The notes under the pieces were generated by a model. That model was not told the DNA's origin. It saw only the letters and a list, made by a program, of their open reading frames with translations, and made no database searches. From NCBI RefSeq assembly GCF_043290135.1, contig NC_134700.1:155078053-155142052 (forward strand): DNA of 64,000 nt. Direction: 5' to 3'. Source of the stretch: Rhipicephalus microplus (Eukaryota; Arthropoda; Arachnida; Ixodida; Ixodidae). This document shows positions 45,227 through 58,300 of this stretch, piece by piece (position 1 is the stretch's first letter; every line of letters starts with the position of its first letter). A program made the translations under genes and the position numbers.

Positions 45227-45877
45227 ATAGCAAGGGCTAACTGCCATCTAGGCAGTTATTGTTACGAATATGAATGTAAACGCTCTCTAGATGTTCTGCC
45301 TGCTCTTATTGTTGCATTTTTTTCGGCGACTGTTTCCACGAATGGGTCACCACTAGTACACTGTCTACCACAGCGAGTTCGTTCATGAGATAAGAAGATT
45401 CATAGAGCTTGCTGTTAGACATGTTTTCTTTTTGTTGCTTTCTCAAATATTTATAAAACGTAAGCCGGGAGACGGAACTGAAGCAATAGTGTGTAGCCAG
45501 TACAGTGACGCTTGTAGTGTGGGCGTGTTTATAGGGTCATGCATGCGAACTGTCTTTCCCATTTAACTTGATGGCAGAGAGCTGGAGGAAACAAGTTTTA
45601 TGAAAAGCCTAGCAAAATAATGTCCACCCTCCACTCTCACTCACTCTAGATGGCAGTCATGAGTCCGTGTCCGTTGCATGGCTGGCTACATGAGTGAGAC
45701 CTTGACTTCAGTCTTGCCGAAAGAGTAACGTTTCTCAAACAAAACAACGCTCTGAAAACTTTGGGCAGAATTATGTCCTATGCAGCTTGGCAGGGTTGTC
45801 GCGTGGCCCATAGTCGTCGAAGCGTCTCCGTCGTGCAACCTCCGCTAATATATGTGCGCACGTGTATATCGCCGCAG

Positions 45878-46076
45878 AGTCGTGCCTGCTGGGCCCCAAG
45901 GTTCGGCAGAACAAAGTGGTAGCCGCGAACCACTGCAACATTCTGACCCTGCTGGCGACCGACTTCCACGAAGTGATAGACCGCTTCCCGTCGGTGAGGG
46001 GCATCTTCCAGACGGTGCTGTTCGAGATGAACTCGCAGGAGCACGCCGAGCGCCGCCGCCGCAAGATTATGCGCAG
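45878..46076 (+). CDS. HCN-like channel, exon f: distal cyclic-nucleotide-binding domain
   Basis: The acceptor is ATATCGCCGCAG/AG and the donor ATGCGCAG/GTGCGC, entering in phase 1 and leaving in phase 2. The two bases AG complete the split codon as CAG (Gln). The product continues SCLLGPKVRQNKVVAANHCN, aligned with the HCN phosphate-binding cassette 'ICLLTKGRRTASVRADTYC'. The Arg that contacts the cyclic phosphate is retained, but the following Thr-Ala-Ser is Gln-Asn-Lys. The C helix follows (ATDFHEVIDRFPSVRGIFQT) and then a basic end ERRRRKIMR. Confidence 0.9.
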
Positions 46077-47245
46077 GTGCGCTTTCAATTTGGACCAATA
46101 ACAAGCACAGGGTCTTCATTTGCTGGCAAGCTTCTTCGCGTTACGGTCGTTATAGAGCTCTTCATGAACGACTCACTAGGTGCCGCCATAATTCTTTTTG
46201 GGCTGTGCTACAGTAGCTGCGCTAAACAGGCGTGACCCCCTAAAAATCCACAGCCGAGACTGTGAAGTCAGCTTGTGTACTTTTCAACAGCGAAGGTGTT
46301 AAAATTGGCAGTGAGATGTCTGTAAAAAGAAAGAGAGCCCTGCTGCGACATTGCGATAGCAACCGCCACAGCTGCACGCAACTGTTGCTGAAAAATAGTC
46401 AAACCTCCGCCAAGCCGCCCACATAGAAACCGCTACATTTCATTACACTTTGTTCTAAAGGTCAGGGATTTGAATGCATTTAAAGAGCAAGAAAAGGCTT
46501 GCGCATAATCCGGATCTTCCGTCGCCGGGCGGGTCCCGAATTACATTTGCACTTAATTTGTGTTTACTTTGGTGTCTTCGACATGTTTAAAAATTTGTAG
46601 GCTGTTAGATAAATGGTGCTATTAACGAAAAGAAACTGTTCATATAAAACTGCATCAGCCAGAGAATGATTATTTGTATTTGCTTTAATTTTCACTCATC
46701 CTTAATTAGCGGGATACACTCATGCCGCGTAACTGTACCAAGTGTCGCGCACGAATGAGCCAGGACACAGCGCTAGTTCCTCTTTACTACGGCACGCAAC
46801 TGCCTTCAAGGAAGCATGAGTGGTGTAGATCTACCGAAATGTTTTGCGAAACAAATAACAGTGTTCTACGGAGGTCCAGTTATGAGGAGTACGAATACGT
46901 TCTGATCAATTAAGGAATTTTACGAAAATGCTTCTCATGATAATGTGGTATCCGGTTGCCAGGTTGATATGAAAGAGCTGTACGAATATCGGTGGATATC
47001 AATACTCATGACGTTGCGATGGCTCCTGGGCAAGTATTCATCATGTGGAGTAGAGTCAAACACGGATATTCGAAAAACAAAATAATAAAAATGAGGCACA
47101 TCTTTGGGTGAAGTAAAGGTTTTGAGGTAATGAAGAAATCTATAATGTATGGGCTGGTCCAACGGCCGAAACGTCTGAGTAGACTGTGCTAAAGCGTCCT
47201 TTGTGTCTCAAATACCTTCCTTTGTACAGTACCAGAAGCTGCGTG

Positions 47246-47250
<5 letters not shown>

Positions 47251-47287
<37 letters not shown>
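47251..47287. repeat. (TA)n tract, left flank of element D
   Basis: About 18 TA units abutting the 3' LTR of element D. Confidence 0.95.
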
Positions 47288-47293
<6 letters not shown>

Positions 47294-47539
47294 GGAACCG
47301 GTTTATTCAGCCAGGCTCGAGCTCAATCACATTGGTGATGATATTTACAGATGAAGATGTACAGGTGATGATGATGTGATGATGAGAAACTCGGTAATTG
47401 ACAGGATATTTCTGTTCGACCTCAATCAAGGTCCTATGAAGCGACCGATGAATTTTTAGCATAAGCCGGAGACGTGTAGTGGAGTCCATAGAATAACTTC
47501 GTCACCAGGGGAAAAAGCCACAACACGGCGAGACGAGTC

Positions 47540-50500
47540 TTAGCGAGGCTTCCGAGTGTCTTGAGAGAGGCCGGTGTTAACGCAGGCCAGGTGACCACAG
47601 TGTGCAAGACTAGATAGAAAGTATTCAGAGGAAGGAGCTGTCGAGGGTGCAGGGGATGAAAGGAAAGAGACGTCCAGAGCGAAACTCATGGAGCGACCAT
47701 AGACGAGAAAAAATGGAGAAAGGCCGGTAGTGCGTTGAGTAGCCGTATTGTAAGCGAGTGTCCCAAACGGTAGGATTGCGTTCCAGTTCGTGTGGGTGGG
47801 GTGAATGTACATCGCGAGTATGTCCAAGCGGGTCTGATGAAAGCGTTCAGTCAATCCATTCGTCTGTGGGTGGTAACTGGAAGTGGAAGTGCTCTTGTGA
47901 ACAGTGTTGGAGGCACGCAAAACTTGGTCGATAATAGAAGAGAGGATAACTTTGCCGCGATCACTCAGAAGAACGCATGGCGCAAAAAGATGTTGCGAAG
48001 GAAGGACTTGGCTACCTCAGTGGCAGTCCCAGATGGTATAGAAGCTGTTTCTGCGTAACGGGTAAGGTGGTCGACGGCCGTGACAATCCAACGATTCCTA
48101 TTGGATGATATAGGAAGAGGGCCATACTAGTCGATTCCGACGACTTCAAAAGGCAAAACTGGACAAGGAAGAGGTTGCATTAAGCCAGCCAGTTGTGGGT
48201 CGTTTTCGCCGCTGGCAATGGGCACAGGAGGCGACGTTCTTGGTGATGGCTGAAGAGAGGTCAGGCCAAAAACAGCGACTTCGCATTTTGTCGTAAGTCT
48301 TGTCATAACCTAGATGACTGCTGGTTGGATCGTCTTGAAAAGCTTCCAGAACCTCACGTTGCAGAGGACGTGGGATAACGGGTACCCACTTGTTCTCATC
48401 GATGTGGTAAATGTAACGGTATAAAGTGCCACCGACTACATACATTTTTTAATTTGTTGACAGAGTCGGGCATTTGGAGGAGCAGTAGAGCTGGTCATGC
48501 GGTCAACATTGGTGTGGCGGTATGGGTCGACACGTTGCTGGGAAACAATGATGTATTCGGTGCTGCGTGATGAACTTAGCGCTGTGATTGGAGAGGTGGT
48601 GCCGTTTTGGAGTAGCGATGGTGAGTTGCCTCCGCTGGGCAAAGGACAGTGCGATAGAGCATCAGCATCTAGATGCCTTTTCCCAGATCTGTAGGCGACA
48701 TTGAAATCGTACTCCTGCAAGCGAAGCACCCAGCGACCGAGGCGACACGATTATTTTTTCATTGATGAAAGCCAGCATAGGGCGTTGTGGTCGGTAATGA
48801 CGACGGTAAAGTGACGGCCGTGAAGATATGGTCAAAAATTTTGCACTGCCCAAACAACAGCAAGACACTCCTGATTGGTTATGGTGTGGTTCTTTTCTGC
48901 AGCGGTAAGAACACGACTTGCGTAAGACACGACGTGTTCGCGTGAGTCCATGTCGCGCTGCAGGAGTACCGCACTTAGACCATGACTACTAGCGTCGGTG
49001 TGAAAGATGGTGGGTGCGCTTGGATCGAAGTGGCACAGTACCGGATCTGACGTTAGGGGTTGCTTCAATGCCGTGAAAGCGATTTCCCAGTCTTCGGACC
49101 GAACGAAGGTGACGTTACTTGCAAGGAGTTGATGGAGCGAAGAAGCAAGTTCTGCAAAGCCACGTATGAAGCGTCGGAAGTAAGAAGCTAACCCAAGAAA
49201 GCTGCGCAGGCCCCTTTTGGCATTGTGGAAGAGGAAAGTCGAGGACGGCGGCAAGCTTCTTGGATACCGGCCGAACTCCTTATTTGCTGATTAGGTGGCC
49301 GAGAACCTTGATTGCCTTGCTAGCAAAGGTACATTTTTTTGGTATTAAGCTGTAGACCAGCTTTTGCAAGGCAACTGAGGACGTCGTCAAGACATTGGTG
49401 ATGCTGCGAGAACATGAATGAAAACACTTCTATGTCATCGAGACAGCACAGACACATTTTCCATTTCAAACCACGCAGTACGCCATCTATCATACGTTCG
49501 AAGGTGGCCGACGCATTACAGAGTCCAAAAGGCATCACATTGAACTCGTACAACCCATATGGCGTTGAAAAGGCGGTCTTCACTTTATCAGACTCCGACA
49601 TTGAAATCTGCCAGTAGCCTGACCTAAGATCGGCGCTAGAAAAATACTCAGTGCCCTGTAATGAATCCAGTGCGTCGTCGATCCGAGGGAGAAGATAAAC
49701 ATCCTTGCGCGTTATTTTGTTTAGGGCACGGTAATCGACGCAGAAATGAACTGTCCCAGCTTTTTTTCTGAACAAGAACAATGGGCATGACCAGAGACTC
49801 GAGGAAGGACGTATGATGTTGCGTGGTAGCATGTCTGATATGTTTTCCTCGACGATCTTGCGTTCTGCCTGAGACACGTCATATGGGCCCCTATGTGCAA
49901 TACGAGAGCCGCCAGTCTGTATGCTGTCAGTAGCGGTGGTAGTCGTGGTGATGACGTGTGACTTCACGTCAAACAGAGAGTGGTGTCTATTCAACAGGGT
50001 GAGCAAATGTTCAGTTTGAGCAGGTGTTAAGTCAGTGCTTATGATTGCCAACATAGGTGTGGAAGATGTATTGAATAGTGGTATAATGGTGACTTTATGA
50101 CATCGTTGTGGTTGTTGTTGTTCGGAATAGTAACAATCGCAACAGGCTCACTGTTGACCGCGCAAAATACTGTTGAGGCACAGGGGAGCAGTACAGATTC
50201 GGGGGTTTGATATAAGGTGGTAAGGTAGGTAGACCCATCGAAGAAACGAATAAGCCCTGGTATGATCACAATGCGCCTATGGCCGTAAGTGAGAATGAAT
50301 ACGTCACTATCCACAATGTCGGTGCACTTAACACTTATAATTTTTTCGATGTATGGCCGAAGTACATAATCTGACGTGGTGACAAGTCGGATGCGTCCGT
50401 CGTGTTCAAGCGGAGAAAAGTCAGTGGCATTTAGATGCTGGGGGTGCTGATGACAAGATATGGAAGCGGACGCAGAAGACAAGAAGTGTCATCGCAGATT

Positions 50501-50620
50501 AAGAGATCAATGCACTCACGAAATACCACGAAAATGATGTGATGACGAATGTCTTCTATGCAGACACGAACGGTACATTGTGCATGTGGACGAATGAGAG
50601 TGTTGGTCGCCACACGGAGA
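47540..50620 (-). pseudogene. Element D pol pieces
   Basis: RT 50054-49320 has SSADLRSGYWQISM, MPFGLCNASATFERMI and, at the catalytic box, CLDD in place of YLDD. RNase H pieces 49254-48832 (FHTDASSHGLSAVL) and 48729-48436 (GKRHLDADALSHCP) follow. The integrase zinc region is at 48445-48146 (HLGYDKTY..CAHCQRRK). The integrase C-terminal core is at 47920-47540 (SYHPQTNGLTERFHQT). Breaks fall between these pieces. Degenerate protease sequence lies near 50600-50750. Confidence 0.88.
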
Positions 50621-50751
50621 GGTGGGCCGCCATAAGGTGTGGTGACTTTTCGAAGGCGGGAACAAAAATCAGCACAAATAATTGAAACGGCAGCGCCAGT
50701 GTCTATACGAGAGTTTCAACGAGTACACCTTCTACAAACACTACTATCAAG

Positions 50752-52110
50752 TTAGATGACCGCTCTGGAGGAATTGTTAGCTGTCCGGTGGATGCAGTAT
50801 CCCCTCCTAAAATGCATTGGGGAGTTTTCCTCGTGGGTTTTTGTGGAATCGCAAGCGGGCCGCAGAGGCAACACTGAACAGCGACCTGGCGAAGGCGACC
50901 CGCGGCGAGTCGTACGGCAATTCCCAGGCATGTCGGTATGGTATGTAGGAGACGGGGAACGATGAGATGACGAGCGGGAGGGTGGCCGTAAGTTGTTCAT
51001 GGTTGGACGGAAGCTTTGACGTTCTTTAGGAGCGTAGCCGCGTTGCTCGGCTTGATGGCGCCTTCGACAAAACCGGGCGTTATGTCCTCGATAGCCACAG
51101 TAGTAACAGATGGGCCGAGGAGAGCGTTGAGGGGAGTAGCAAGGCGATGCGCGCACTGGCGGTGACAACGAAGCCACAGGCTAATGGTCTCCTGGTGTAG
51201 GCACAGAAACGGTGGGTGCGGCAGAGAGCGCGGCAACTTCGGCATACGTGGGCGTCTGGCGCACGCAGGGACCGTGGAACACGTCGGACGCGATGCGGAC
51301 GTGGTCTCTTGCCTAATCAGGTCTCTCAAGCCATCTTTTGCAAGAAGGGAGGCTAACTTCCGCGGCACAGGAAGAGCAGCGCCCGTGAAGCTCTTCACGA
51401 ACGACGTCGTGAATAAGCGCACGCAAGTCGAGGGGTGTAGGCAAACGAATGTCGGTGGCATCGAAGCAGAGGCGAAGAGACTGAAGCTCGTCAAGTCACT
51501 GGCAGATGGTTATCACGTCCTCGGTGATGGTAGGATTTTGCGTGGCGAGGATGTTAAAGGCGACGGTGTTAATGCGTTTAATAATGTGGCCTATTTGGTC
51601 GTTCTGAGACATGATGGAGTTAGCATGCCTGCACATTGCAAGTACACCCTCAATATACGAGGTGTAAGACTCACACGACAGCATCGTGCGTTCAGCGAGC
51701 TTAGCTGCCTCAGCGCGAACTAAGGAGGAACCAAAATTTCACGAAGTTGCTGCGCGAAAGTGTCGCAGTCAGGAATCTGGGTTCCAGAACCAAGTTTTGG
51801 CGACATTGGACAAGTAAAATGGGACGCTGCGCAATTTCTGTGGATCGTCCCACCTGTTCAAATCGCTGACATGGTCGTAGTCCTTGATCCTGTCTTCTAC
51901 ATCATCACCTCGGAGACCGGAAAACACAGGTGAATCGCGGAGGTGAATGTTAGTGGGCAGAGCGGGTGGCGATGGCTGCCGTAGGGCGGCGACGTTGGAA
52001 GGGCCAGGATTTTCTTGGGCTGCCATGCCAGGGTGTTGTACGCGACGATCCGAGTGGAGCTCTAGCGAGAACGGGCGAGATGACTTGGGGAAACGAACAG
52101 CACCGTCCAC
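50752..52110 (-). pseudogene. Element D gag pieces with zinc knuckle
   Basis: Capsid start 52110-51769 (DSPVFSGLRGDDVEDRIKDY, like DVEDWL in elements A and B), a middle piece 51684-51496, and a C-terminal piece with a zinc knuckle (CYYCGYRGHNARFC) at 51177-50752. Frames shift between pieces. Confidence 0.85.
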
Positions 52111-52114
52111 AACT

Positions 52115-52330
<216 letters not shown>

Positions 52331-52336
52331 GCTCAA

Positions 52337-52430
52337 AGTCCCAAAACCACCATATGATTATTAGAGACGCCGAAGTGGAGAGATCTGTAAATTTCGACCA
52401 CCTAGGGTTCTTTAACGTGCAACCTGAAAA
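52337..52430 (-). mobile_element. SINE fragment
   Basis: Matches the SINE body (cccaaaaccaccatatgatt, cacctagggttctttaacgtg). Tail and head are missing; it adjoins the (TA)n tract. Confidence 0.75.
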
Positions 52431-53815
52431 TTCCTTTGGGTGTATACTCTTACGTTTAAATCATGTGCGCATGCGTGCGTGTGAGAGAGAGAGAGAGAAC
52501 ATAAAGTTAAATGGAAGACAGAGACGTTAGTTTTTAGCAATGCCCAGTCTATAACATGGTTTGCAGCAATGAGAATTGGTGCAAAGTAACCTTCTTTTTT
52601 TTCTGTGGATGAACTGCCTCCCCTCAGAACTGATCCTTATAGGACTTTTCAATAGAACATGTAATTTACAAATGTAAAAGTAAGCAAGACCACGCGTTGA
52701 AATTTGTATAGATCACTGTGAAACAGTCGTATTGGGACACGTGTAGGCATGCTTGAGACACTTGTCGACGGCTTGAGGAATACGCGCTGTCCAGATAACA
52801 TCGCATCCTGGCGAGTGTTGCCTGGCGCTTGTTTAAGCTGCGATGCATGACGAATAGTCTTGTTAAATGTAATTTTCTTTGATACTTGGTCTACGTTTGG
52901 CAGCACCCAGTTGTATTAGGGATTATTTTACCCGAAAAAACGACATTCTATCATTCACTCTTAGGTATAGTAATCTTCCCTCTTATTATGGAGTTGTAGA
53001 ATAGCGTGCACATAGTTAACGTTCGTTGGGTATACGGTACGCTATTTTCGTAACTAAGCGTGGTTACCCGAAACGATAGCACGTGATGCACGCGAAGTGG
53101 CGCCAAAAGCTAAGGCAAAAGCTTTGCGTGTCCTATTGTTAAGGCATACCTATCGTTGGTATCCTCCTGCAAGTGAATATTTTAATACTCCGACCATCAA
53201 ACTCTAGTATAAAATGCGAATAGAGTAGCGATGTGCCGTTCAATTCCTAATCGTGAATGAAAAATCATTCGCGCAGGCCATCATCGGTGCTCATCCTACC
53301 CGAACTGCGGCGCATGGGCATTATAACGCCTTCCTCATCAGAAACTACCGAAAACGTTTCTCCTGCGGCCAATCCCATGGACACAGACACAAGGTACGTC
53401 CATTTGAAGCTTCAGTGATGTCATGCAAAAGGGAGTCTCGAAACACGGAGTTTCATTGATGACTCAGTGGAGAACGCCTTTACGAAGCGGCATCTTTTTC
53501 ATCTGGCTTTTGTAAATTGAAACAGTAAGTAAATTTTGTAAATTGAAACAGGGAAACTGATTGTTGAGGTATCTGGGGTTTCACGTGCCACAACCGCGAT
53601 ATTATGACGAACTCTGTAGGTTAAAGGAGGGGGGGGGAGGAGCTCCGCACATAAACGTGTGGTGTATGGCTCTGTGAGTCCGTCGTGAAGTTTTCGCGCT
53701 ACGTTATGACTTTCAGCAAGCACCAACTAGGCCAAGAACAAGTCCTTCTGCAGAAAATATCGCCACTTGTTAGCTGTGACCTACAGATTGACAATCGGCC
53801 ATCCGCGACAGGCTA

Positions 53816-54510
53816 ATGTGCCTCAGCAACTACCTATATAATGACCGCAAATGGTTGTTGATTCCTCGCCACCTACGTGCCGATATCTGCGCCTCCTTTC
53901 TCGTGGACCGCCAATGCACCCACGCCGGCGTTATAAAAACGTATGCACAGCTAAGGCTGCGGTACTGGCGTAAGATGTACCGCTTAGTCCGCCAATACGA
54001 ACGTTCGTGATCCAAGTTTCAAAACCGGCAAAACTCACCTCACGTATATTCACTGGACCGCTCCAGCCAATGCCCTGTCCCTACCGGTCTTTTGATTGCA
54101 TCGGAATGTAGTAGTATGGCCCCCTTCCGTACACACTTGGCGCAAGCTGCCTGGTGATTGCCGCTATTCACCCGACATGCTATGCTGAAACTGCCGCGCT
54201 GCTGGAAGCCACATCACGTGAAGCCGGCTTAATTATCCTCTACAAAATACAATGTACTTCGCCATGGCGCACCTCTTGAGCTACTCAGCGACCCCGTACG
54301 TAGGTTGCTCTTTGAAGCCGTATAGAAACCATAGAATTGTTGTACCAGATCACGCATTGTTCATCTTCCCACCCTACTGAAGTCCGGACTAGGGATTGTA
54401 GTATTCATAACTGAAATAAAATAATAAACCCTCCTCCGAGAACGCACTTTTGGGCATCAGAAAACCAACGCCTATCATCCACAAACCAACAGAATGACTG
54501 AGTGCTTTAA
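53816..54510 (+). pseudogene. Ty3/gypsy integrase fragment
   Basis: The H2C2 region WLLIPRHLRADICASF..HAGVIKTYAQLRLRYW closely parallels integrase of element A ([20 protein letters not shown]). It continues in broken frames with 'YGPLPYTLGASCLVIAA' and 'CYAETAALLEATS'. No LTRs were found around it. Confidence 0.8.
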
Positions 54511-54586
54511 CTTAACCGCACATTAGGTGATCCTGAGGGCAGCCCCAGTGGAGAGCATGGGTGCTAAGTGGGAGACCCCCCCCCCA

Positions 54587-54649
54587 AATTGCCTGCCCTC
54601 CCCCCCTCTCCTCCTCCCAAGAGGAGGAGAGGGGGGAGGGCTGGCAATT
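54587..54649. repeat. C/G-rich hairpin with ~30-bp arms
   Basis: aattgcctgccctccccccc on the left pairs with the segment ending gggctggcaatt, with few mismatches. One arm is almost all pyrimidine and the other almost all purine, so triplex-type structures are also possible. Confidence 0.85.
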
Positions 54650-56182
54650 CGGCACCGCTCCAACACAGTCAAAACACAACGCATACATAAGTGGTTCAGT
54701 AAAACTTGTAGCTGGGTGAGTTGGTTCGTCTTTAAAGGTTACCTGGTGTGCGAAAATAAAGGCAATGACACAGAAAAGATAGGACAAGGACAAGCGCAAA
54801 CTTTCAACCAAACTTTAGTTATCGTCACCCTTCAATCATATACTCATGTAAATGTATACTCATAGAGTGTGTGAGCACGTGACTGTCCTTTCCGTGAGTA
54901 TATATTGAAAGGGTGAAGATTAATGAAGTTCATTTGAAAGTTTGCGCTTGTCCCTGTCCCATTTCTTTCGGGTCCTGGTCTTTATTTGCGCACTCCAGGT
55001 TACCTCGAAACAACTTAAAAGTTCTGTGCCTCACTGCGCTCTTGAAGGAACACAATTGTCGCCGGTGCCCCCCCCCCTCCCCCCAGAAAAAAAATCCTGG
55101 TGCTACCCCTGGTAATCATGTACGTGCTCACTGACCACTCCAACTGGGACCTCAACATTACCGTTTGTTACGCATGCTGACGATAGCGCCACTCAACATA
55201 CGACAGCGTTCTCTCTCTTCTTTCTCATTTAGGGCCGCGAACCTTCCTCGTTTATGGATACTATTCTTCTTTATTGTGCGGTAAGTTCAGCGTACACAAC
55301 TCGTTATGAATTGGTCACTTATGCCTATAAGAATCTGGGCAGTGCGCAAATTCCTTAATTGCACAAGATAAAGCTTGCCAAAAGGACCGACGCGACGGAA
55401 ACATACACGTCAGTCGTATTCGCCTGGAACGCTGGCGTAACTGTGTGTTCCGTCCGCTGCTCCTTGCCTTTCCACAAAGCTTCTGCCTTACACTCTTTAT
55501 CATGTCCTTGGTAAGTGCTGGCTATAACGAGGAAACAAAACGAAAAATGTCCAAATTTCTAGCTCTGTCCAGCACTTAAACGGGACTTGATTAAGAGTGT
55601 AGTACAAATCCACGTCAAGCACTTCTGTCAACTATGTCCTGCCAGCTAAGTATGACGTATATATTTCAAGAATTACGGATGGTGATGAGGGTGAAGCGAA
55701 AGAGAAGTGTGTAGTGAGCGGACAGAGGAGCCGGCAGCTGTGGGCGCTGCGGTGAGCGTGCTGCGGGTGGAGAGAGTGGCGTCAGCGTGACCTGCAAGGG
55801 GAGCGTGAGCTACTTGGCACCGCTCCAACACCTGTGGCGAAGGGAACGCGTTGTGGCGTGTTTGTACAGACGAACGTACGTATGACGTTACACACGTGAG
55901 TCTAAGAGCTGCTTCGCACCTAAAAGAAGAGGAAGTAGAATGGCGTGCGAGCAATGAGCCGTTGTGGGGCTGACCATACTCGCGCTGCACTGCACATCCC
56001 TGACTTTTCTCACCTTATAAATAAATTCATTCGATCATTACAATATTTTTAATTCGATGTACTTGATGCCGAATATCGATGCGAAGCGCTTTCGCACTTT
56101 CTACCTTAGCAATGGTCCTGTGTGTTCGTGTTTCGTTCGTCCCCTTCCTTCGTGCGGTTCAACTTTGCATATTTACGCGCAG

Positions 56183-56405
56183 GCTCGGGTCGCCCGTGTC
56201 ACACGCGTCCCCGGAAGTGTCCGTGGTCCTTCCGATGAGTAGCCTTGCACCCGACGTGTGCGTCGAGTCTTCCTTACCCGAGCCGGCCGTAGAGGAAGAG
56301 TTGGCTGCCAACTCCGACCCCGAAAATCGTGAAAACGATGACGGAGGAGGTTGGCGTGACGGCAGCGATGCAGGCGGTAGTGGCTCCCACTGCAAGCAGT
56401 CCTGA
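56183..56405 (+). CDS. HCN-like channel, terminal exon
   Basis: The acceptor TTTACGCGCAG is preceded by a strong pyrimidine tract (tcgttcgtccccttccttcg). The first base G completes the AG left by exon f as AGG (Arg), so the phase matches exactly. The frame gives LGSPVSHASPEVSVVLPMSS, then an acidic Glu/Asp/Gly/Ser-rich tail, and a TGA at 56403-56405. Cytoplasmic tails of this family are poorly conserved, so the assignment rests on splice phase, exon-like composition and position. Without it the gene would have no end in the window. Confidence 0.7.
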
Positions 56406-57344
56406 TGGTTCACGCCCGAAGCATGCCTGACGTTGCCGAACACTTGTGACGAGACTGGGCATCGCAACCAATGGCAGCCTTCGTGTATAAATATGTGTGG
56501 TGTTACGATATCTGAGTTTGTTGATTGGTTCGCTCCATATTTTTCACACGATTGACGCGGAAGCCACGTTTTGTTGTTATTTTAACACTAAAGTGTTTTA
56601 TGTCGGGGTCCATCAAGACTTCGGTGACGCATTTTCGTCATGGAAATGACGTACAAAAATACACACCATCCCAGTGCGAAGAAAATATGACCTCAGACAA
56701 CGGGATTTCACGTGAACACATCATCACATGACCCCACTACTTTGTCAAAGATGTGCCTATCCTTGAGGCACTGCAAGACCACATGAGGTGTGGAAAGGTT
56801 CCAATGCCTGCGATGCCGGAGGCAGTTCTGAACCACATTGCGTGCGAGAAGCTTTCAGAGAAATAGGGGTACGATTCATGGTTCAAAATAAAGTGGCGTA
56901 AGTAGATTTCGTCTTTGAGTCGTCTTAAGCACATGGAACCGTGCGACTGACATTTTGCCTTGAGCTGACCCAATATATTTTATTATAATGTACCTGCCCT
57001 CAATGACTTCACCAAGCACTTGAGACTCTCGACTTAGCTCTCTTCAATACTAATTATAATTCAGGCACATCGGTTGTATGGTATTAAAACATATAGATCT
57101 TAATAACCTACGAAATCGTTACATGCCAGTGAACTCATCAAACCTAGAATCGCATAGGAGTGGAAAGTCGGTAATACCTTGGCATGGAAATCAGATATAA
57201 TTTAGAGGCACTCAACTTTTTTATATTTCTTGAAATCGATGAGTATGACTATGAATGTCGTATAAAGCAAGTCTGCATGCACGATATGCTACATGAAGAG
57301 CCGAAGGAGTGAAAGATAGTAAATTTAACGGCTCGTTTTCTTTT
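56406..57344. other. Channel 3' UTR and intergenic sequence
   Basis: A possible polyadenylation signal AATAAA lies at 56887-56892, about 480 bp after the stop. No other gene or element is recognised. Confidence 0.4.
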
Positions 57345-57540
57345 TTTTAGACTCTATATTAATAAAAACTAACAGATAATGTTGCTAAGAAAAGTATAGA
57401 GAATATTATTAGTAATAATTGTGTCGTAAATGGGAATAAAGAAAAGGGGGCGAAAAGAAAAGTTGCCGCCGACAAGGAAGCGAACGTGCGACCTTCGAAT
57501 AACGTGTCTGATGCTCTACTAAAGCCACAGGGGCAGTCAT
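57345..57540 (-). mobile_element. Second-family SINE copy
   Basis: Shares the tail (cagataatgttgctaagaaaagtatag) and the decayed tRNA-like head (ttgccgccgacaagg, then aataacgtgtctgatgctct) with 33322-33490. Confidence 0.65.
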
Positions 57541-57674
57541 CACTCCGTCTACTTTATGGGGTATGTATGAGCGATCCCCTATCAATAGCCATTACAATAA
57601 AATTACTTCTAATAACATCTCCTGTGCTTTGTTACGGGCGAAGCTCCTTATCGCGTCACCCGTTCGTTGTTTGT

Positions 57675-57990
57675 AACCGCCGGTGGCACATACCCGAGAG
57701 AGCGGGTATGTGCCTCAGGAAATAGGCTTAGAGGTGGCTACCTACTACATATATCGAGGACGCACGACCCACGGCTTAAGGAGCTTCGCCCCTATAATTC
57801 TATTTCCTGTGGCACATACCCGCATCGAGGACGCACGACCCACGGCTTAAGGAGCTTCGCCCCTATAAGCCTATTTCCCGTGGTCCATACCCGCTCTCGG
57901 GTATGTGACACAGGAAATAGACTTATAGGGGCGAAGCTCCTTAAGCCGTGGGTCGTGCGTCCTCGATGTATGTAGTAGGTAGCCACCTCT
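57675..57990. repeat. Palindrome cluster: ~93-bp inverted arms plus an extra direct copy
   Basis: Arm 57730-57822 is the near-perfect reverse complement of 57898-57990 (gaggtggctacctactacat; taaggagcttcgcccctata). A second direct copy of the arm's inner part occupies the loop (57823-57897). A smaller palindrome, cacatacccg/cgggtatgtg, lies at 57687-57712. Confidence 0.92.
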
Positions 57991-58074
57991 CCTTTATTTC
58001 TCGGAATGTCGAAGGTTCCCAGTCCCTGGGTCGTGCGTCCTACAGATGTATGTAGTAAGTAGCCACCTCTTTAG

Positions 58075-58300
58075 TTCCTAAAATGTCCGCTAAATGGCGG
58101 TTCTTATATATAAATAATATGTGATGAAAAGATGCGAGTTCGTGGTACTTTTAGTGTTCACTAGACGTGCGGATGTACAGACGGACATACGCACAGGTGG
58201 ACAGATCGACCCGTGGTTGGATGGACGGATGGATGCACGAACGGACGAACGGGCGCTTCACCCCACACATCATCATTTAGTCCGTGGATATGCTGTGACT
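58075..58300. repeat. Second copy of the minisatellite-cored dispersed repeat
   Basis: Reverse-complement of 27210-27600: 'aaatgtccgctaaatggcgg..gatgaaaagatgcga' on the left, a gacggac-type core, and 'gcgcttcaccccacac..agtccgtggat' on the right. It directly follows the palindrome cluster. Confidence 0.75.
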
